Under the pieces are notes generated by a model. The model ran no database searches and was not told the origin of the DNA. It was given only the letters and a program-made list of their open reading frames with translations. A stretch of DNA of 64,000 nucleotides, from the NCBI RefSeq assembly GCF_002078875.1, contig NC_034409.1:59907244-59971243 (forward strand), given 5' to 3'. This DNA is from Numida meleagris. Its lineage: Eukaryota; Chordata; Aves; Galliformes; Numididae. The position numbers were made by a program, and so were the translations under genes. Every line of letters starts with the position of its first letter. Position 1 is the first letter of the stretch. Below are positions 31,589 through 44,787 of the stretch, piece after piece.

Positions 31589-31777
31589 TAAATCACCTCA
31601 ATATCCTTGCTGGTTGCACTACCAACACAGTCACAGCTCTTTGTGGCAGCATTTCCACAAAGCAGTCCAGGAGCTGAGCTGGCACCTGTGGCAGCTGGGA
31701 TGAGAGGTGTAACATCCAGCTGCTCTGCCCTCTGCCCCCACCAGAGCCCCCAGGGCTCCCCTGAGCACCTGCTTCAT

Positions 31778-32152
31778 TGGCCTTGTTTAGCTTGGAGAAG
31801 ACTCTTGGGAGATCTCATTGCAGCCTTCCAGCACTTGAAGGGATCTTATAAGCAGGAGGGAGGCTGACTTTTTGCACAGCCTAATAACAATAGGACAAGG
31901 GGGAATGGCTTTAAACTAAAAGAGGAGAAATTTAGGTTGGGATGTTAGGAAGAAATTCTGTACTCAGAGGGCAGTGAGGCACTAGCACAGGTTGCCCAGA
32001 GAAGCTGTGGGTGCCCCATTCCTGGGGGTGTGTAGGACCAGGTTGGATGGGGCCCTGGGCAGCCTGATGGGGTGGCAGCCCTGCCCACGGCAGGGGTTGG
32101 GACTGGGTGGGCTTTAAGGTCCCTTCCAACCCAAGCCATTCCGTGATTCTAC
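31778..32152 (+). mobile_element. CR1 LINE 3' end
   Basis: 5'-truncated CR1 in plus orientation. It begins in the ORF2 C-terminal region (CTTGGAGAAGACTCTTGGG), then GCAGCCTTCCAGCACTTGAA, GGTTGGATGGGGCCCTGGGC and the end AGGTCCCTTCCAACCCAAGC with CATTCCGTGATTCTAC. It is less diverged than the CR1 at 13240 and antisense to BICD1. It is strongly complementary in orientation to the copy at 45414-45590. Confidence 0.92.
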
Positions 32153-34072
32153 AACGCTCTTATCCAATCACAATTGAAGCTCCTGTGGTTTTAGAGAAAA
32201 TGCAAAAATCTGAACAAGATGTCCTCTGTAGGCTCATCTAAACAGAACTAACTGATGAAAAATATTCCCAACCTACTACTGTTTAGAAGTTTTGTTTTAG
32301 AGGGAGGAACTCAAGGGAATTAATCTTGACTCATGTTTCCTGAACATGAGATGTGCTTTGGGTTCTTAGGATACACTCACCACCAGTGGCTGGCAGTACT
32401 GCTACAACACAGTAGAACTAACCTCCCATCTCTCTAATTTCTCCATCTCTTTTATATTATCATGTCTTTTAACTTGAAAGTTTGAGGACATTAGTATTAG
32501 GTTTGCGTGAACTTTACTGCAAGAGTCGATACACAGTTGAACAGTTGCCAACATTGATGCTGCTACTTATAAAAGTGCTTTTAAAAGTTTTGAGCATGAT
32601 CTAAGATGACGGTCTATTTTTGAAAGTAATAATAATAATAAAAAAACACTATAAAGAGAATAAGACTTAGCTACATTCTCTTGTAGTATCACTAAATAAA
32701 TGATAGCTCTATGCTAATGGAAAAAGTCTTTAATTTGGAATCTAAAGCCATATACTTCAATTACATCTTAATTACATGGAAAATCCTCCTATAATTGCTT
32801 GGGGTTATTACTGCTTTTCTAGGCATGGTACTTGATTAATTGAATTAATATTTAACGTGTTGTATTGCAGAGAGGGAGGAAATGCTATAAAAGACTCAAC
32901 GTATATTGAAATATAGCTGCAATTTAAATATTCCCAGTACCTAGAAATGCAGTTGCAGATCGAATCATCAATTAAATTTGAATCTTTAACTTTAGATTAC
33001 TGACTACTGGGAATTTTAACACAGAAATCCTATCACTGTCATCGGATAACGGGATCGCAAGCCATTAACCAGCATTTATACCTCCATGTGGTGACCACTG
33101 CACTTCTCAGGATGGGAAAAGTCCTGGGCAATGAGGAACAGCGACCCTGTCCTTGCATACTCTTACATTCAGACTTAGTTTGGAGCATAAGGAGACTAAC
33201 TGAAGTAAATATAATTTCATGCTTAAATTTAACTTTAAAATTGCTTGCAGACCTGGAATCTATTAGATACATGGTGTTAGGGAGGATATAGCAAGCAAAA
33301 AAATTGTGAGTACTCCTGAAAAGTACACCATTGTTTGGTGTTCTTTTTGCATTTTAAATAGAACGTTGTAATTCTCAACTTATTTACACTGGTGTAACAG
33401 CAATAATAAAGTGGGTTGATGATTTGTTAAGCTATGAACATTTTCAAAAGAATGGATTGTTTTATTCTTACAAAATATAACTCTATCACGAATCCTTCTC
33501 AAAAAAAATTGCAGTTACTGTTTCAGGTAGCTTTATCATGCAGCAATATCTCTTTTCTTAAAAACAAAACAGAAAATAGTTCAATTTCCTAAAGGATTAA
33601 AAATATTACAATGGAAAAAGTTATAAGAATAAAACAAAAATCATTCTAAAAATCGCAACTACCTGTAAAGAGTATTACTCTGCATTTCACCTTGTGTTCA
33701 CCACAGAAATGCCCAGCTTCTGTACAGTCCAAGGTGACACTTGCACTCTACATCCGCCATCCTCCTCCTGAGCTGTGCTTTAGCTTTGCAATATTTATTT
33801 TAAATCCCCTTAAATGTGCTGGTGGGCATTCAAGATTTGTGGCCTGTGGAGAGCTATGGAGAAAAGAGGAACAGATGCTAGAAAACGCAGAGCTGAAAAG
33901 CTCAGAGAGGAGGTGGGGTGGGAGGGCAGAAAGGCCTGTCCTCACTGTGATAGAGTGAAAGGCTCAGTAACCTGTGAGTGAAACCTCTCCTAAAAACCTC
34001 CTGGGTGAAAGCTTGCAAGTGACCTGTATAAACAACAGACACTCCTGACTGACTGTTTTATTGGCACCTTAC

Positions 34073-35167
34073 CTGCTTGTTGGCTTTCAGCACTGCTCTC
34101 AGGGTTGCTATCTGCTCCCGCTTTGTACTCAGGAGGGACTTCAGTTTCAGAATCTCTTCCATTAAGGCCTCCTTGTCTTTATCAATCATGGGCGCCAGCT
34201 CCCGGGCTGCAGCACGCTGGCGCGACAGCTGCAGTGACCGATCTACAGCTTTCTGCAAATGCTTGATTTGGTCCCTTATTATGGCATTGAGGTTGTAGAT
34301 GTTCATCGGCTCTTTGCGAATGTCACTGCTGTCGGAGACGGGGGAGGAAGGAGGGGCAGTGATGACAGGGGAAATTGTAGGTGTTTTCGTTGGGCTCTGC
34401 TCCTTGCCAGGCTCTGTGGCCTCTTTTGTCACCTGCTCGGTCGGAGTCCTGGCTTCTACAGGCGATGCCATTCCCCTTCTGGCAAGCCGTGGGGAAAGGA
34501 GACCCCGTGGGTCATCTGGGCCTTTCAGGCTGCCACTGCGGGTAACTCTGCTCTGCCTGTAATAGTCCAACATGACCCTGTTTGGTGTCTCGTTATTGCA
34601 CAGGCAGACGTGATGGTAGAGCTGAGCCAGCTCCTCGCTAAACGTCACCAGCTCGTCCTGGGCGGTGTTGAGGGTATTGTGGTTTTCATTCGCTATGCTT
34701 GTCATCCTTTGTAACTCCTTTTCCATGTGGACCATCTTTTCCTGGCTTTCCTTGGTTGACTTCTCTAGGCTTGTCACCTGTTCATCGTAAGTCTGGATTC
34801 TGCTCTCATACTTGGCCTTTTCTTCAGTGTAGTTTTCCACATAGTTATTATATTTCTCCTTTAAGGCTTTGATTTCTGCTTTAAGGTCTATCACTTCTGT
34901 AACAGCTACTTTGTATTTACATTCTAGGATCTCCAAACCATTGATGTCCACTTCGTAGTCGTGTGCTTCCTCGCTGGGGTCTCGCCCCTTCTCACAGTCA
35001 TGCTCTGCTTTCAGCTCCTTGTTGCTCTGCAGGCCTCTCATGGCGTTGACATGCTCCGTGAGCCTGTGGACTCGCTCATGTTGCTCAGTCAGGGCTCCCT
35101 TGGTGTGCTCCAGCTGCGTCTGAGACTCCTGCAGGTTGGCCAGGAGAATGGCCTTTTCTCTTTCCAC
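34073..35167 (-). CDS. BICD1: BICD1 large central coding exon
   Basis: This 1095-bp exon encodes 365 residues with no stop, from VEREKAILLANLQ to RAVLKANKQ. The acceptor is TCTGTTGCAG before GTGGAA and the donor is CAG before GTAAGG, both phase 0. Residues 1-50 are helical. An acidic stretch around residues 55-75 leads into a second long coiled coil (about residues 75-185), with the conserved CNNETPNRVMLDYYRQ motif near 190-210. A Pro, Ser and Thr-rich spacer follows (about 225-285). From MNIYNLNAIIRDQIKHLQ onward the third coiled coil begins, the part that binds RAB6A. The large size and boundaries match the big central exon of vertebrate BICD genes. GC content is clearly higher than in the flanking introns, and long open frames also appear on the opposite strand as shadows. 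The five residues open upstream of VEREK are intronic. Confidence 0.97.
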
Positions 35168-38100
35168 CTGCAACAGAGTCAAAGTAAAACACCTGGCATC
35201 TTATCCTACCCATGCTTTTCTGCTCAACACCAAACTGCCAATCACGTTCACCACTTCCACTCCTGCACTCTGCATATACATCTTGAGGGCTTCCGAAAGA
35301 TTACATTCCTATGCCCCTAAACCATAAAATTAAGTCGAAAAGACATATGTGTAACTTGTGGTGGGTTATGAATCTCAGCCTCTGCTACCATTTGCAGTAT
35401 CACTAGGTCACAGTTTTACACATTGCTCACTGAAGAATTAGTGCCCAAGCACTAAGCATAGTCAGCTAGAGTAATGATACTGGACTGATCAAGACGTATC
35501 GTATGTTCTCTGAAATTTGATAGGCATAAATGCATCCTTGTCAATTCTAACATGTTATACTGATACATTTTACTCACACATTTTTATCTCCCATGAATAG
35601 CTTCACATCAATAGCTCCATAATTTTTATTTATATCTTTGAAATTTTCATGAAGGAGAGCTTGATTACTGAATACAAATGCAGTAAACAAATGGCTGTGT
35701 ACATTTGCACTGTTAGATTAATTAACCCACTATGTGCAAGCATAACACAGACCAGGAACCTGAGAACATGCATCTCCCAGGAATCCCCATTCCCAGCAGT
35801 TCCCTGTAAGCAAAATCCATTATTTTCAGTGCAAAAGAAAATGGGATTTACAATATAACTAACAATACACTGATTCTGACCTAGTAAGTTCCTTTCTGAA
35901 TATTCACAGAGAAATATGGATGTTGAAAAGAAGAAGGGGTCTGGGAGGACTCTCTGAAATTTGAATACACAGCATCTTAAAACAAGCAAACAAGAAAAAC
36001 TTAATGTTTGATCTGCTCAGATATTCGCTACTCATGATAATATCTCTGAATGAGTCTCATTTTCAAATTTTAGTGTAGTACTCCAACTTTTTTTTTGTCT
36101 CTGCCTTTGTCCTTTTCTGAGCTGTGAATTGGGAAGTAGATGATATAGGATGGTTCTTGCTCTCACAGCCTTTGCAGCAGGATCCAGAGCCTATCAGGCT
36201 GATTGCTCTTTCTCTCTCACTGCCGCAGTATCTCAGCCCAACGTTTACACACGCAGACAAAATGTTGTGTTCTACACTCCCATTGTGAATGGCTGAATTG
36301 CTAATTCAGAGAACTCAAAGCTGTCCCTTCTGAGCAGTCCTTCAAAAAGCACTGCCTTCTCTATCAGCATCCCTCCAGGCAGTATTTGGAAGAGTCAAAA
36401 CAGCCACCATGAAACTCAGTGATGGAATAGAAAAGCCTTTTAGAGACTGAGGATATTAATGCCATCTCACAAAATGTTCCAAGCAGTGGTTCAGACTCCT
36501 ATTATCTCATAACAAGGCATTTGAGCAGTGGCTGCTGCTCAAAAATACCAAAGTACTAAGACTTATGATGATCCCCTGGTTTTAAAGACAGGCTTTCAAA
36601 ACGTGGTTTCAATTACAACCTGCGATCGATTGCAGGTAAAAATTGGAAGGATAAAAATAGAAGCCACGTTAAAAACATCTCAAAGTTGGCCTCATTTTTT
36701 TTATGTACAGCTGACTGATAACTCAAGAAGGAAAAAACAAGGTGAAAGTTCATCATTATTTTATGATCCAAAAAATATCAGACTCCTGAGATATAGGGAG
36801 CTCCATGTAGACACTACGTAGCCTGAGCTGTAATGCAGAGGAGGACAGGCATGAGTACACCACCAATACAACTCTTCCCTCCTTGCTGCCCCCATCTGCC
36901 TTTAGCCTGCATTAGCAAAGAGCAGGCCTTACATAAAGCAACTTGGTGTTAAAGAGGCACTCTCTTGCAATGTCTGCCTAATTTCATCAGGCAGAAATGA
37001 TACTGATGGATTACTGATCTCAGCTATCATGAAATAAAAACCATATCAGAGATAGCAGATATCTTTATGGTCATTTTTCTGCTGAACATAAATGGCTTCC
37101 AGGAACAAATACTTCTTTCAAGTAGAAAGGATTGTTTCCAGAGAAAACACACAAATTTAAAACCCATCTACCAGCTCGGACAGTAGGTAGAATGAAATAC
37201 ATAGATCTACTGAATTTTACTCATCCTAGTCCAGTAATTATGGATGAAGCTAATCCACTTCTGTTTGAAGAAAAATACGTGCTCCTACTTCCAAGGAGAA
37301 AAGAACAAAGCTCCAACTGCACTTGGAGTACACCTTCTGAATGGTAATAGCTCTGCTGTTTCTAAGGAGAGAAATTGTATTTCTTGTTTGCAATGTATTT
37401 TTATTTCCATACAGAGCAAATTTTTGGGAATAGATTACTGTTTTTCAGTCTGTTTGGTTTTTTTTTATGATGAAATTAGTAGCTGCAGAAATGTTCCACA
37501 TCTCCATCTTAAAATGGATAAAAAAGCAATTCAAAAGCAGTTGCACCCATTTTGAAATGCACTGTCCCTTTCAAAGATCTCAGTTTGAGGAGAATTCCTT
37601 CCAATTTGTTTGATAGTTTGCAGTTATGAAAGCCAATTTTATCTTTTCTATTTATCTTTTATCTCTTCTTGGAACCAACACAGAACACACAGCACTAGCA
37701 TCCCAAAGTTGCAAAAGGAACTTTACCTATTGTGCCAGCTTTTTTGATGCACATTACTTTTTGAGATTGAAGAGTGAAAAACTTGCCACACATAGGCACA
37801 AAACGGAAATTTGAAGTTTGATTCTCTCAGAAAAGGAGCCCACTGTCCTAATGACATGAGCATACTTCCCAAGAGAGGGTCAGCTCCTTCAGCAGCTCTG
37901 TCACAGTACATCCTCTTTAAGTAAACAAGAGGAACATATGTCAAATATTGAGATATAACTGTTTGAACACCACATGGCAAAGACATTGCTAAGGAGAAAA
38001 AAAACTATTTTGCTGAAGAATTACCTTTTGTCAGCTTGAACCCAATTAAATCTCCCATTTACTGTGAAGAAAATGTTTTTGAGGCATTTTTCATAGTTAA

Positions 38101-40683
38101 TTCATGTGACTCAAGGTGAGTTGACACAACTAAAGGAGATGATCGCTTTAAAAAGTGTACATATCAGCAGCTTGCAGCAAGTCTTCCCAGTATCTAAATA
38201 AAAGTGCTTGGTCTAGTCTCCCTTTTTTAATCCTTCTAACATCCCTACAATGCCGAACAATGTTGGAGGCAATTTGTTTGAGTTTGCTGAGGCTCAAAAA
38301 AGCCATTGTGAGCAAAAAGTGGTTATATTTATTTTCTAGGGTCCTAGGACAGTTTCTGGCTAGTGATCATCAGAAGGCTGACTCTTTGTTTAAGAAGCGT
38401 AGAAAAAATAAGAAATGTTAAAATCAGAGATGACAAAAACATTTGCAATACCTTTCAAGTAGAAGTTTGCTGATTCATCATGCTCAATATTCAATAAATC
38501 AAGACAAAACATAACAAAAAAAATCACATTTTTTTCATTTTCAAACAGCTTTCATTACATCTTTATTTTTCATTTACTTAATTGTAAATTATGCTTGAAA
38601 ATGATGAGCTGTAAATTAAAACGTGAATATTTCTAAGATTTTTTTTTCTGAAATTGCGTATTTTCTAGCACTGTATTTCTGAATGAAATCAAAAGATGCA
38701 TGTAACATGCATGTGCATATAGTATATGCATAAATGTATACATACGTATGAATCTTCATACAAATGAATATATGGGCAAAATACACGTACAGATTCTACT
38801 GTAATCCTGGAACAGTTCTTGACAGAATATTTCACAGAAGTGAGATTCCTAATTTCAAGCTTTTCTAGTTAAATGATGTACTTTCTGCATCAAAGCTATC
38901 TGCGCAAAGCAATAAATATCAACATTTCCCATGTCATAGCTCAGATCAAAACTTCCCATGCTGTATTTGGCAATGAAGTAAATAAAACAATTAATGCTTT
39001 AGCAAATATAGGACAGCCTATGTAGGGACTTATTGTTCTTCAGCAAGAGCTTCAAATTGGGCTTCTTCACCTTTACCTTCAAATACTCTCTTACACTTTA
39101 AGTACATCTCACACTAGAAGAGGTACTTTTTGACAATCTCCAGCTAGAAACTGCTGGAGGTTTCCCTGAAGGTGCCAAAACCTTTCAAACTCTATTGGGA
39201 GAATTGATGTTTAACAGCTTGGGCAGTGGGACCCTCTCACAGCACTGGGTTATCAGCTTGAGTTTTTATCTGGGTCACTCCACAAGCTCCTGTTCTGACT
39301 ATGCCTGGGCTGAGCTGGAAACATACAAAACTAACGTTTGCTGTACAGTCCCAAAGGCACTCCCAAGCAGCCAGCACACCTGCTGGCAGTGCCTGTGTAG
39401 ACAAGGCCACTCCATGACACCTCACATGCTCTTCAAGTGTAGAGAGCACAACAAATTTAACGAGAGCAAGTGCCGGATTCTGCATCTGGGAAGCGGCAAC
39501 CCTGGATCTGTGTCCTGACTGGGGGATGAGAGGCTGGACAGCAGCCCCGTGGAAAGGTGTTTTGGGGGTTATGGTTGATGGCAAGTTGTATCTGTGTCAG
39601 CAGTGTGCCCTGGCAGCCCAAAGAGCCAAACCGTGCCCTGGGGTGCATCAGGAACAGCACTGTTACTGGGTGAGGGAAGGGATTGTTCCACTCTGCTCTG
39701 TGCTGTGCGGCCTCACCTTGAGCACTGAGTGCAGGTTTGGGTGCCACAGTAAAAAAAGGACATAAAACTATGAGAGAGTGTCTAAAGGAGGACTAAACAG
39801 ATGGTGAAGCGTCCAGAGGGCAAGGTGCGTGTGGAGCAGCTGAGGGCCCTGGGTTTGCTCAGCCCAGAGCAGAGGAGCTGAGGCCTCATGGCGGCTGCAG
39901 CTCCTCACAGGGAGTGGAGGGGCAGTGCTGAGCTCTCCTCTCTGTGGCAGTGACAGGGTCCGAGGGAATGGCATGGAGCTGTGTCAGGGGAGGGGCACCT
40001 GGGGGTTAGGGACAGGTTCTGCACCAGAGGGCAGTGGGCATGGAACAGGCTGCACAGGGAAGTGGGCACGGCCCAAGTGCCAGAGTTCAAGGGGCATATG
40101 AACACCACTATCAGACACAGGGTTTGGATTTTGGATTGTGCTGTGTGGGTCCAGGAGCTGAGTTTGATGATCCTTGTGGGTCCCTTCCAACTTGGGATAT
40201 TCTATGATTCTAATGCTAGGTATTAAGAGAAATGCTCCTCTCCTTTTGTTCTCTCTTGGTGGTATTCCAAATCTTGCTCAAACTGCATTTATTGGCAAGT
40301 CTGTCTGTATTTCAGCATTTTTTTTTTTCTAGATAGCTTTGGTCATACTGCAGAGTACTTGATTCCACTTGCAACCTCTGAGATATTTCCCCTTATTAAA
40401 CAGGAGAAGGGAATCCAACTATCTGCAACTACAGTAACTAAATTACTTTCTCCTCTTCCCACTAAACATCAGCTCAGCTCATACCAACTTTGTGCAGACA
40501 AGAATACTGTCCTTTTGGGTTATTTTTAGCAAAACCAGAATATGAAGAAACACCAAAGCAGAAGTCTGAAATATGACATAGTCAAGAACATCGCTGAGAG
40601 AAGTTGAGGTCATTGCAAAAGCTGGCACCAGGGTCGATACGATGTGTGTCCAAAAGCTTAAGGACATTAAATGAAACTCTTAC
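35168..40683 (-). other. BICD1: BICD1 intron, 5.5 kb
   Basis: AT-rich intron sequence; one CR1 at about 39450-40213. The stretch 35168-39449 shows no recognised element. A 97-codon plus-strand frame at 36528-36821 has no recognisable homology. Confidence 0.85.
39450..40213 (+). mobile_element. CR1 LINE 3' part
   Basis: A 5'-truncated CR1 of about 760 bp. It starts in ORF2 C-terminal sequence (FNESKCRILHLGSGNPGS readable in one frame) and passes through GGAAAGGTGTTTTGGGGGTT, CACAGGGAAGTGGGCACGG and the end GGGTCCCTTCCAACTTGGGA with TATTCTATGATTCTAA. It belongs to a different CR1 subfamily from the copies at 29 kb and 32 kb, judged by the region before the tail. Antisense to BICD1; multiple stops. 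Confidence 0.88.
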
Positions 40684-41121
40684 CTGCATGAGTTGCTGCT
40701 TCAGTTTCTGTATTTCTGATATGTTGAGCTCACTGAAGAGGTCAGAGACGGGGTGCAGAGATTCTCCTTTCCTACTCGTGGGGGTTCGGTAGTCACCATT
40801 AAGTTTCACAAGAGACCCATGGATATGTCCATTCATTTTGTCATCATTGTTGGGCTCGCTCGTATCTTCTGCAAATTTTAATCCATCTACTGATATATTA
40901 ATATGGTTATTATACATACTATCATTGAGGTTGATGTACTGGGAGAGCTCCTTTCTCAGATTGTTCTTTTGCTCCCTTTCATTTTTTAAAGTTTCCAGGG
41001 CTTCCTCCAGCTGATGCTCAGCAATCTCCTTCAGCCGGATGGCATCTTCTAGCTGACTATTAAGCAATACTGTCTCCTCCTCAAATCGTTTTATCTCATG
41101 CTTTAAGCCTTCATATTCAAC
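40684..41121 (-). CDS. BICD1: BICD1 coding exon (coiled coil 1 end and linker)
   Basis: This 438-bp exon encodes 146 residues from [16 protein letters not shown] to [11 protein letters not shown]. The acceptor is CTAATTCAG before GTTGAA and the donor is CAG before GTAAGAG. Both ends are phase 0. The first half (about 75 residues) is strongly coiled coil, rich in Glu, Leu and Lys. The second half is a flexible Asn, Asp and Ser-rich linker containing [13 protein letters not shown] and a TPTSRKGES stretch, then a return to helix. In BICD1 this corresponds to about residues 194-339, the end of coiled coil 1 and the linker toward the central coiled coils. The linker is where BICD1 and BICD2 diverge, and the residues here fit BICD1. 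The open frame runs a few codons into the flanking introns on both sides; those codons are not coding. Confidence 0.95.
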
Positions 41122-41389
41122 CTGAATTAGACAAGACAAAGAACATTCATAATACTAAAACTTGAGTCATGAAAACCTGCCATTTATCAGCCCTATTGAA
41201 GTAAGTGCTACAGGAAATGCAACGTGAAATACCACACATTGCCTGCAGCTGGAAAGAACTGTCTCCATAGAAAATGTGTGTGGAGCTCTCTCTGTTGAAG
41301 ATTCCACTGCTCATTTTTTCAACATGAGAGAATCAAGAAACATTACACTTTTTTCCAAGTAACTTATGACTATAAACAATGTACTTAGG

Positions 41390-41940
41390 TAGCTCCAAAA
41401 GTACTGCCTCTTATTTATTTCCATGGAAACTAAAACAGATACAAAGAGCCTAGTAACACCACTTGATAGAGCAAATTCTCAGCTACAAAACACTCTTTTT
41501 TATCATAGACACCAACACTTGCTATGCATTTTTGCCAGAAATGAACAAGAGTCTGCACGCCGCGCTCATAAAAATCTGCACAGCCATCCAGAACGTGGCT
41601 TGTCTTTCACGTCACTGTCACCACTGCTGAAATGCACTGCTGCCTCACTGTGCTCACATCCCCTGTTTGGTCTCCATAAGCGTTCAGCAAGCATGAATAT
41701 CAGTGGGTGCCATTTTTTCCTCATGGAGGAATTCAGCAGCACACCTTTGATTCACATGCACTTCCATGTCAAACACGATTCTGTCAGACTGCCCCTCTGT
41801 TGCCATCTGTCACACAACAACAAAACGTAACAGAATATTTGTGGGAAGGTTCAATCTCTACTGCTATACCACCAACATCTGCCTCTGAGATCATGAGCCA
41901 ACATAATAAAATATGAGGCATTACTTTCGGAGCAGTCCTC
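41390..41940 (-). mobile_element. Internally deleted mariner (Galluhop/Mariner1_GG-like)
   Basis: A roughly 550-bp element with inverted ends: GCTCCAAAAGTACTGCCTC on the left and GAGGCATTACTTTCGGAGC on the right (near-identical when reversed). It matches, from memory, a non-autonomous mariner abundant in galliform genomes. On the minus strand the start of a mariner transposase is still readable, MEVHVNQRCAAEFLHEEKMA followed by PTDIHAC and a stop. The catalytic core is missing through internal deletion, leaving a short 3' portion. Single-base boundaries are uncertain because the flanking TA duplication is not clear. The name is from recognition, not a search. Confidence 0.85.
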
Positions 41941-42926
41941 ATACTTCACAGAAAGACGGCTGCTTAGTAGCAGATAGGTATTTATTATGAATTACCATAT
42001 GCAATGTTGGTATATCTTGGTATGTATAGATCTCAGGTTAATATAGTCTGATTTATTAATTGCAAGTACTCTGCAGATTGCTTCATATTTAAGTACTTAC
42101 CAGATGTAAAGTCACTCAGGCATGGATACTCTAAAGTGTCTTGGTGTCTTACTAGTGTTCAAAAATATTGATGGAAGGGACAGAAACTGCAGGAAAGCCT
42201 CAGCTCTCTTCTCTGTGTTAGATGAGATTCTCCTTTATTCAAGAGGTATTTAGTTTTAAAAATTAAACAGCAAACTATTCATACAAATCCCTTTAAACTC
42301 TCAGGTCCACCTCTTTATTTCTAAATGCCAAACATTCCCCATATTGGGTGAAATAATTTAATGGTTTGGTGAAAGAAGAATAGAGAACTTTCATGCTTCT
42401 ATAAAAAAACACCTTTTTTCAGTTGAGACATTTCTAATGTAATGCATTAATATGTATTACTATATGCAATTTTAAGGCTGTCTAGAATACTTTTCATTTC
42501 ACATATATATTTTTATTTTTAAACTACATTAAGGTTCTGGTGAAAACAGAAACATCAACCATTTCTTTTGGAGCAGAACGTTTACCAACCTGCCAAAAGT
42601 TTTACAGTTAGAAGCCTTTGGGAAGGAAAGCTTAAAACCCAAAGCACCAATTTTCAAACAACAAACGGAGTTCACGAGTCATGTCGGGAGATGTTAAATA
42701 GAAAAGAGAAATCTGTGGTATTTTGAAATTTGTGTTTAGGAATCTGGTATCTTTGATTGGAGGGAGACGGCTATCTAAAAAGTTATGAAATCCAATTAAA
42801 TAGGTATGTTTATAATTTAGGGGCATAAAAACATCTTTGATTTTATATCTGTATGAAAACTGGGGGTCTATACAGCAACCATATCATGGATGCTTTCTTA
42901 CAAAAGCTACCAAACAAAGAAATAAA

Positions 42927-42939
42927 CCCCCCCCCCCCC
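42927..42939. repeat. Poly-C run
   Basis: Thirteen consecutive C residues in an otherwise AT-rich intron. Confidence 0.85.
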
Positions 42940-44634
42940 AGAAAACAAACCAACAAGGAGATAGTGACAATTTCTCACTATGACTTGTAACATATCACTT
43001 GTAAACAGAAGTAGTAAAGCACAAAATTGCTCTTGATATTTTACCCTGTAGGTCAGAATTCGTTCTGGCATCAGAAGTGCATGGGTTTGTGATACAAAAT
43101 GACTGATCTTTTAAGTCATTCTCAATGCAGAAGTGCTTTTTCTCTCCCCAGATTCCGGCACTTGGTTCCATTAAGAATGAAGTATTATGACAAATACAAA
43201 CACTGGCAAACAGATTTTATTCCGGGGGAAACTAGGACAGTCTGTAAAGTGGTCTTTAATTTTTTTTTTTTCCTGTGAAAATGCCTCCTCCTATGAGCTT
43301 GGTAAGGAAAAAACATATGCCTCCAAGAGGGGATTTGCTGGCTTGGTAAATAACTCTGACACAAAGATGAGCTGCTAGAAATTCAGTGCTAGGAGCGTGA
43401 AAACCTGCGTCTTCATAAATAAAGGAACACCATACCCACTTGCATTACCTGCGCATTCCCTGCAGCACTGCTCCGTTGTTCTAAACACTTCAATTGCATT
43501 TGTGCTAGCAGGGCAGAATAGCACAGACAGATGAAATAGTACTGCATATTCCAGCAGGAATAAGGAAGCTTGGCTAACAAGCTGCCATGAGAAACTGGCA
43601 GCCTTAGCTATTTGTTAAAAGCCCTAATGGAACTGTTCACTAGGCTAGGACGTAACACGGGGGCTGCAGTGCAGTGCCACTGCAATTCGGTGGAAGTTGG
43701 GGAAATGTTCCCACATGTAATGTTATGTTGGTCCAGGAAGTGTCTAAAAGAAACCGTTTCATCCTCCAGCTTGGATACTTACTTATTTATCATGGCAAGC
43801 TCAGTTTTCTGACATGAGAACAAATTTCTTCTGTTCAATTTAAAAGACAACTGTGTTCCTGATGACTTCCTCAGCAGTATTTATACCCAGCAGCAAAGGA
43901 AGTTGTGCTTTGTAAGGGAGAGAGGGCAGACCCGGCTGCTGTTTGCATCTTGACTTAATGGGGCTGTGATTTATGGTGGCTCCTGGGGGCACGTTCTGCA
44001 CTGCATCAAGTAATACAGCACACTGCTTTGCCGTCAGCTGCACCTCGCTGCCACAGGGAAAACATGAAAGACAAACTAGGAGTATCTGACAACCCTTTGC
44101 CTATTTTTGGAGCTTGTCAAACTTGTTGGTTAGCATTGCTGAGCAGAGAGCAACAGTGGTACCGGAGAACCCAGGAAAAAGCGAAAAATGAATAGGGATA
44201 AGATGGTGTCTTCTTTTCTCCACTTCAGAAGAGGAAGTAGAGCATGGGAAACAAAGCGAGAGGAAATGGAGAGCTGACCTACCTCTGCTGCTGGGCATAA
44301 AGGTCAGCGTGCAGGGAGAGACAGGAGGAAATACTGGAAGGGAAAAGATGCAGCCTTGGCTATGGTAACAATGATCCCGATATTAAAAAGTTCTGCACAG
44401 AAATAGTCCCTCAGAGTTTTCCTAAAACTAAGGAAAGGGCCTCCCCCTATGTCAAAAATGGTCAATAACACTGTTGCAGAATGAAAAAGTGTCTAGCAAA
44501 AATCCAACCAAAGAATAACAACAAACTGCCTCACAAAGAAACTTCTTTCAAAGTGCTTCACTGGATCACGTCATGGAAAGCTGAGAAAACTGTGTCATTT
44601 CCCAGCACAGCACCTAGTATCTCCCAATGCTTAC

Positions 44635-44787
44635 TTGGTTCTGCTTCAGCGTGGATACAAGCTTCTGCAGAGTGATATTTTCTTCTTCAAGTTCAGTGTA
44701 GTCTTGCAGGAGCCTCGCCTCTCGGAACTTGTACTCTCGAATTTCGTCCTTCATTCGTATCCTCTGCAGTTCCACCATCTCATTATT
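44635..44787 (-). CDS. BICD1: BICD1 coding exon (first in window, part of coiled coil 1)
   Basis: This 153-bp exon encodes 51 residues, starting [15 protein letters not shown] and ending TLKQNQ. The minus-strand acceptor is CTCTCACCAG before AATAATGAG, and the donor is CAA followed by GTAAGC. Both junctions are phase 0. By comparison with remembered BICD1 it covers roughly residues 143-193, in the later part of the first coiled coil, which contacts the dynein tail and dynactin in BICD proteins. The residues are charged and heptad-like, with no proline. The next exon (40684-41121) continues directly with [10 protein letters not shown], the expected BICD1 order. The preceding exons, with the start codon and CC1 box, were not found in the 19 kb to the right. 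The exon has no methionine-initiated frame of its own of useful length, so homology and splice sites define it. Confidence 0.93.

Larger units (their letters stand above)
41122..44634 (-). other. BICD1: BICD1 intron, 3.5 kb
   Basis: Intron with an internally deleted mariner (about 41390-41940) and a 13-base C run (42927-42939). Remaining sequence unremarkable. Confidence 0.85.

Noticed and set aside
34259..34714. Plus-strand open frame of 151 codons over the large BICD1 exon
   Set aside because: It is the antisense shadow of the coding exon at 34073-35167; the composition reflects the GC-rich coding strand and the translation matches nothing known.
36528..36821. A 97-codon plus-strand frame starting MAAAQKYQ
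   Set aside because: Intronic, no recognisable family, no supporting splice or promoter context.
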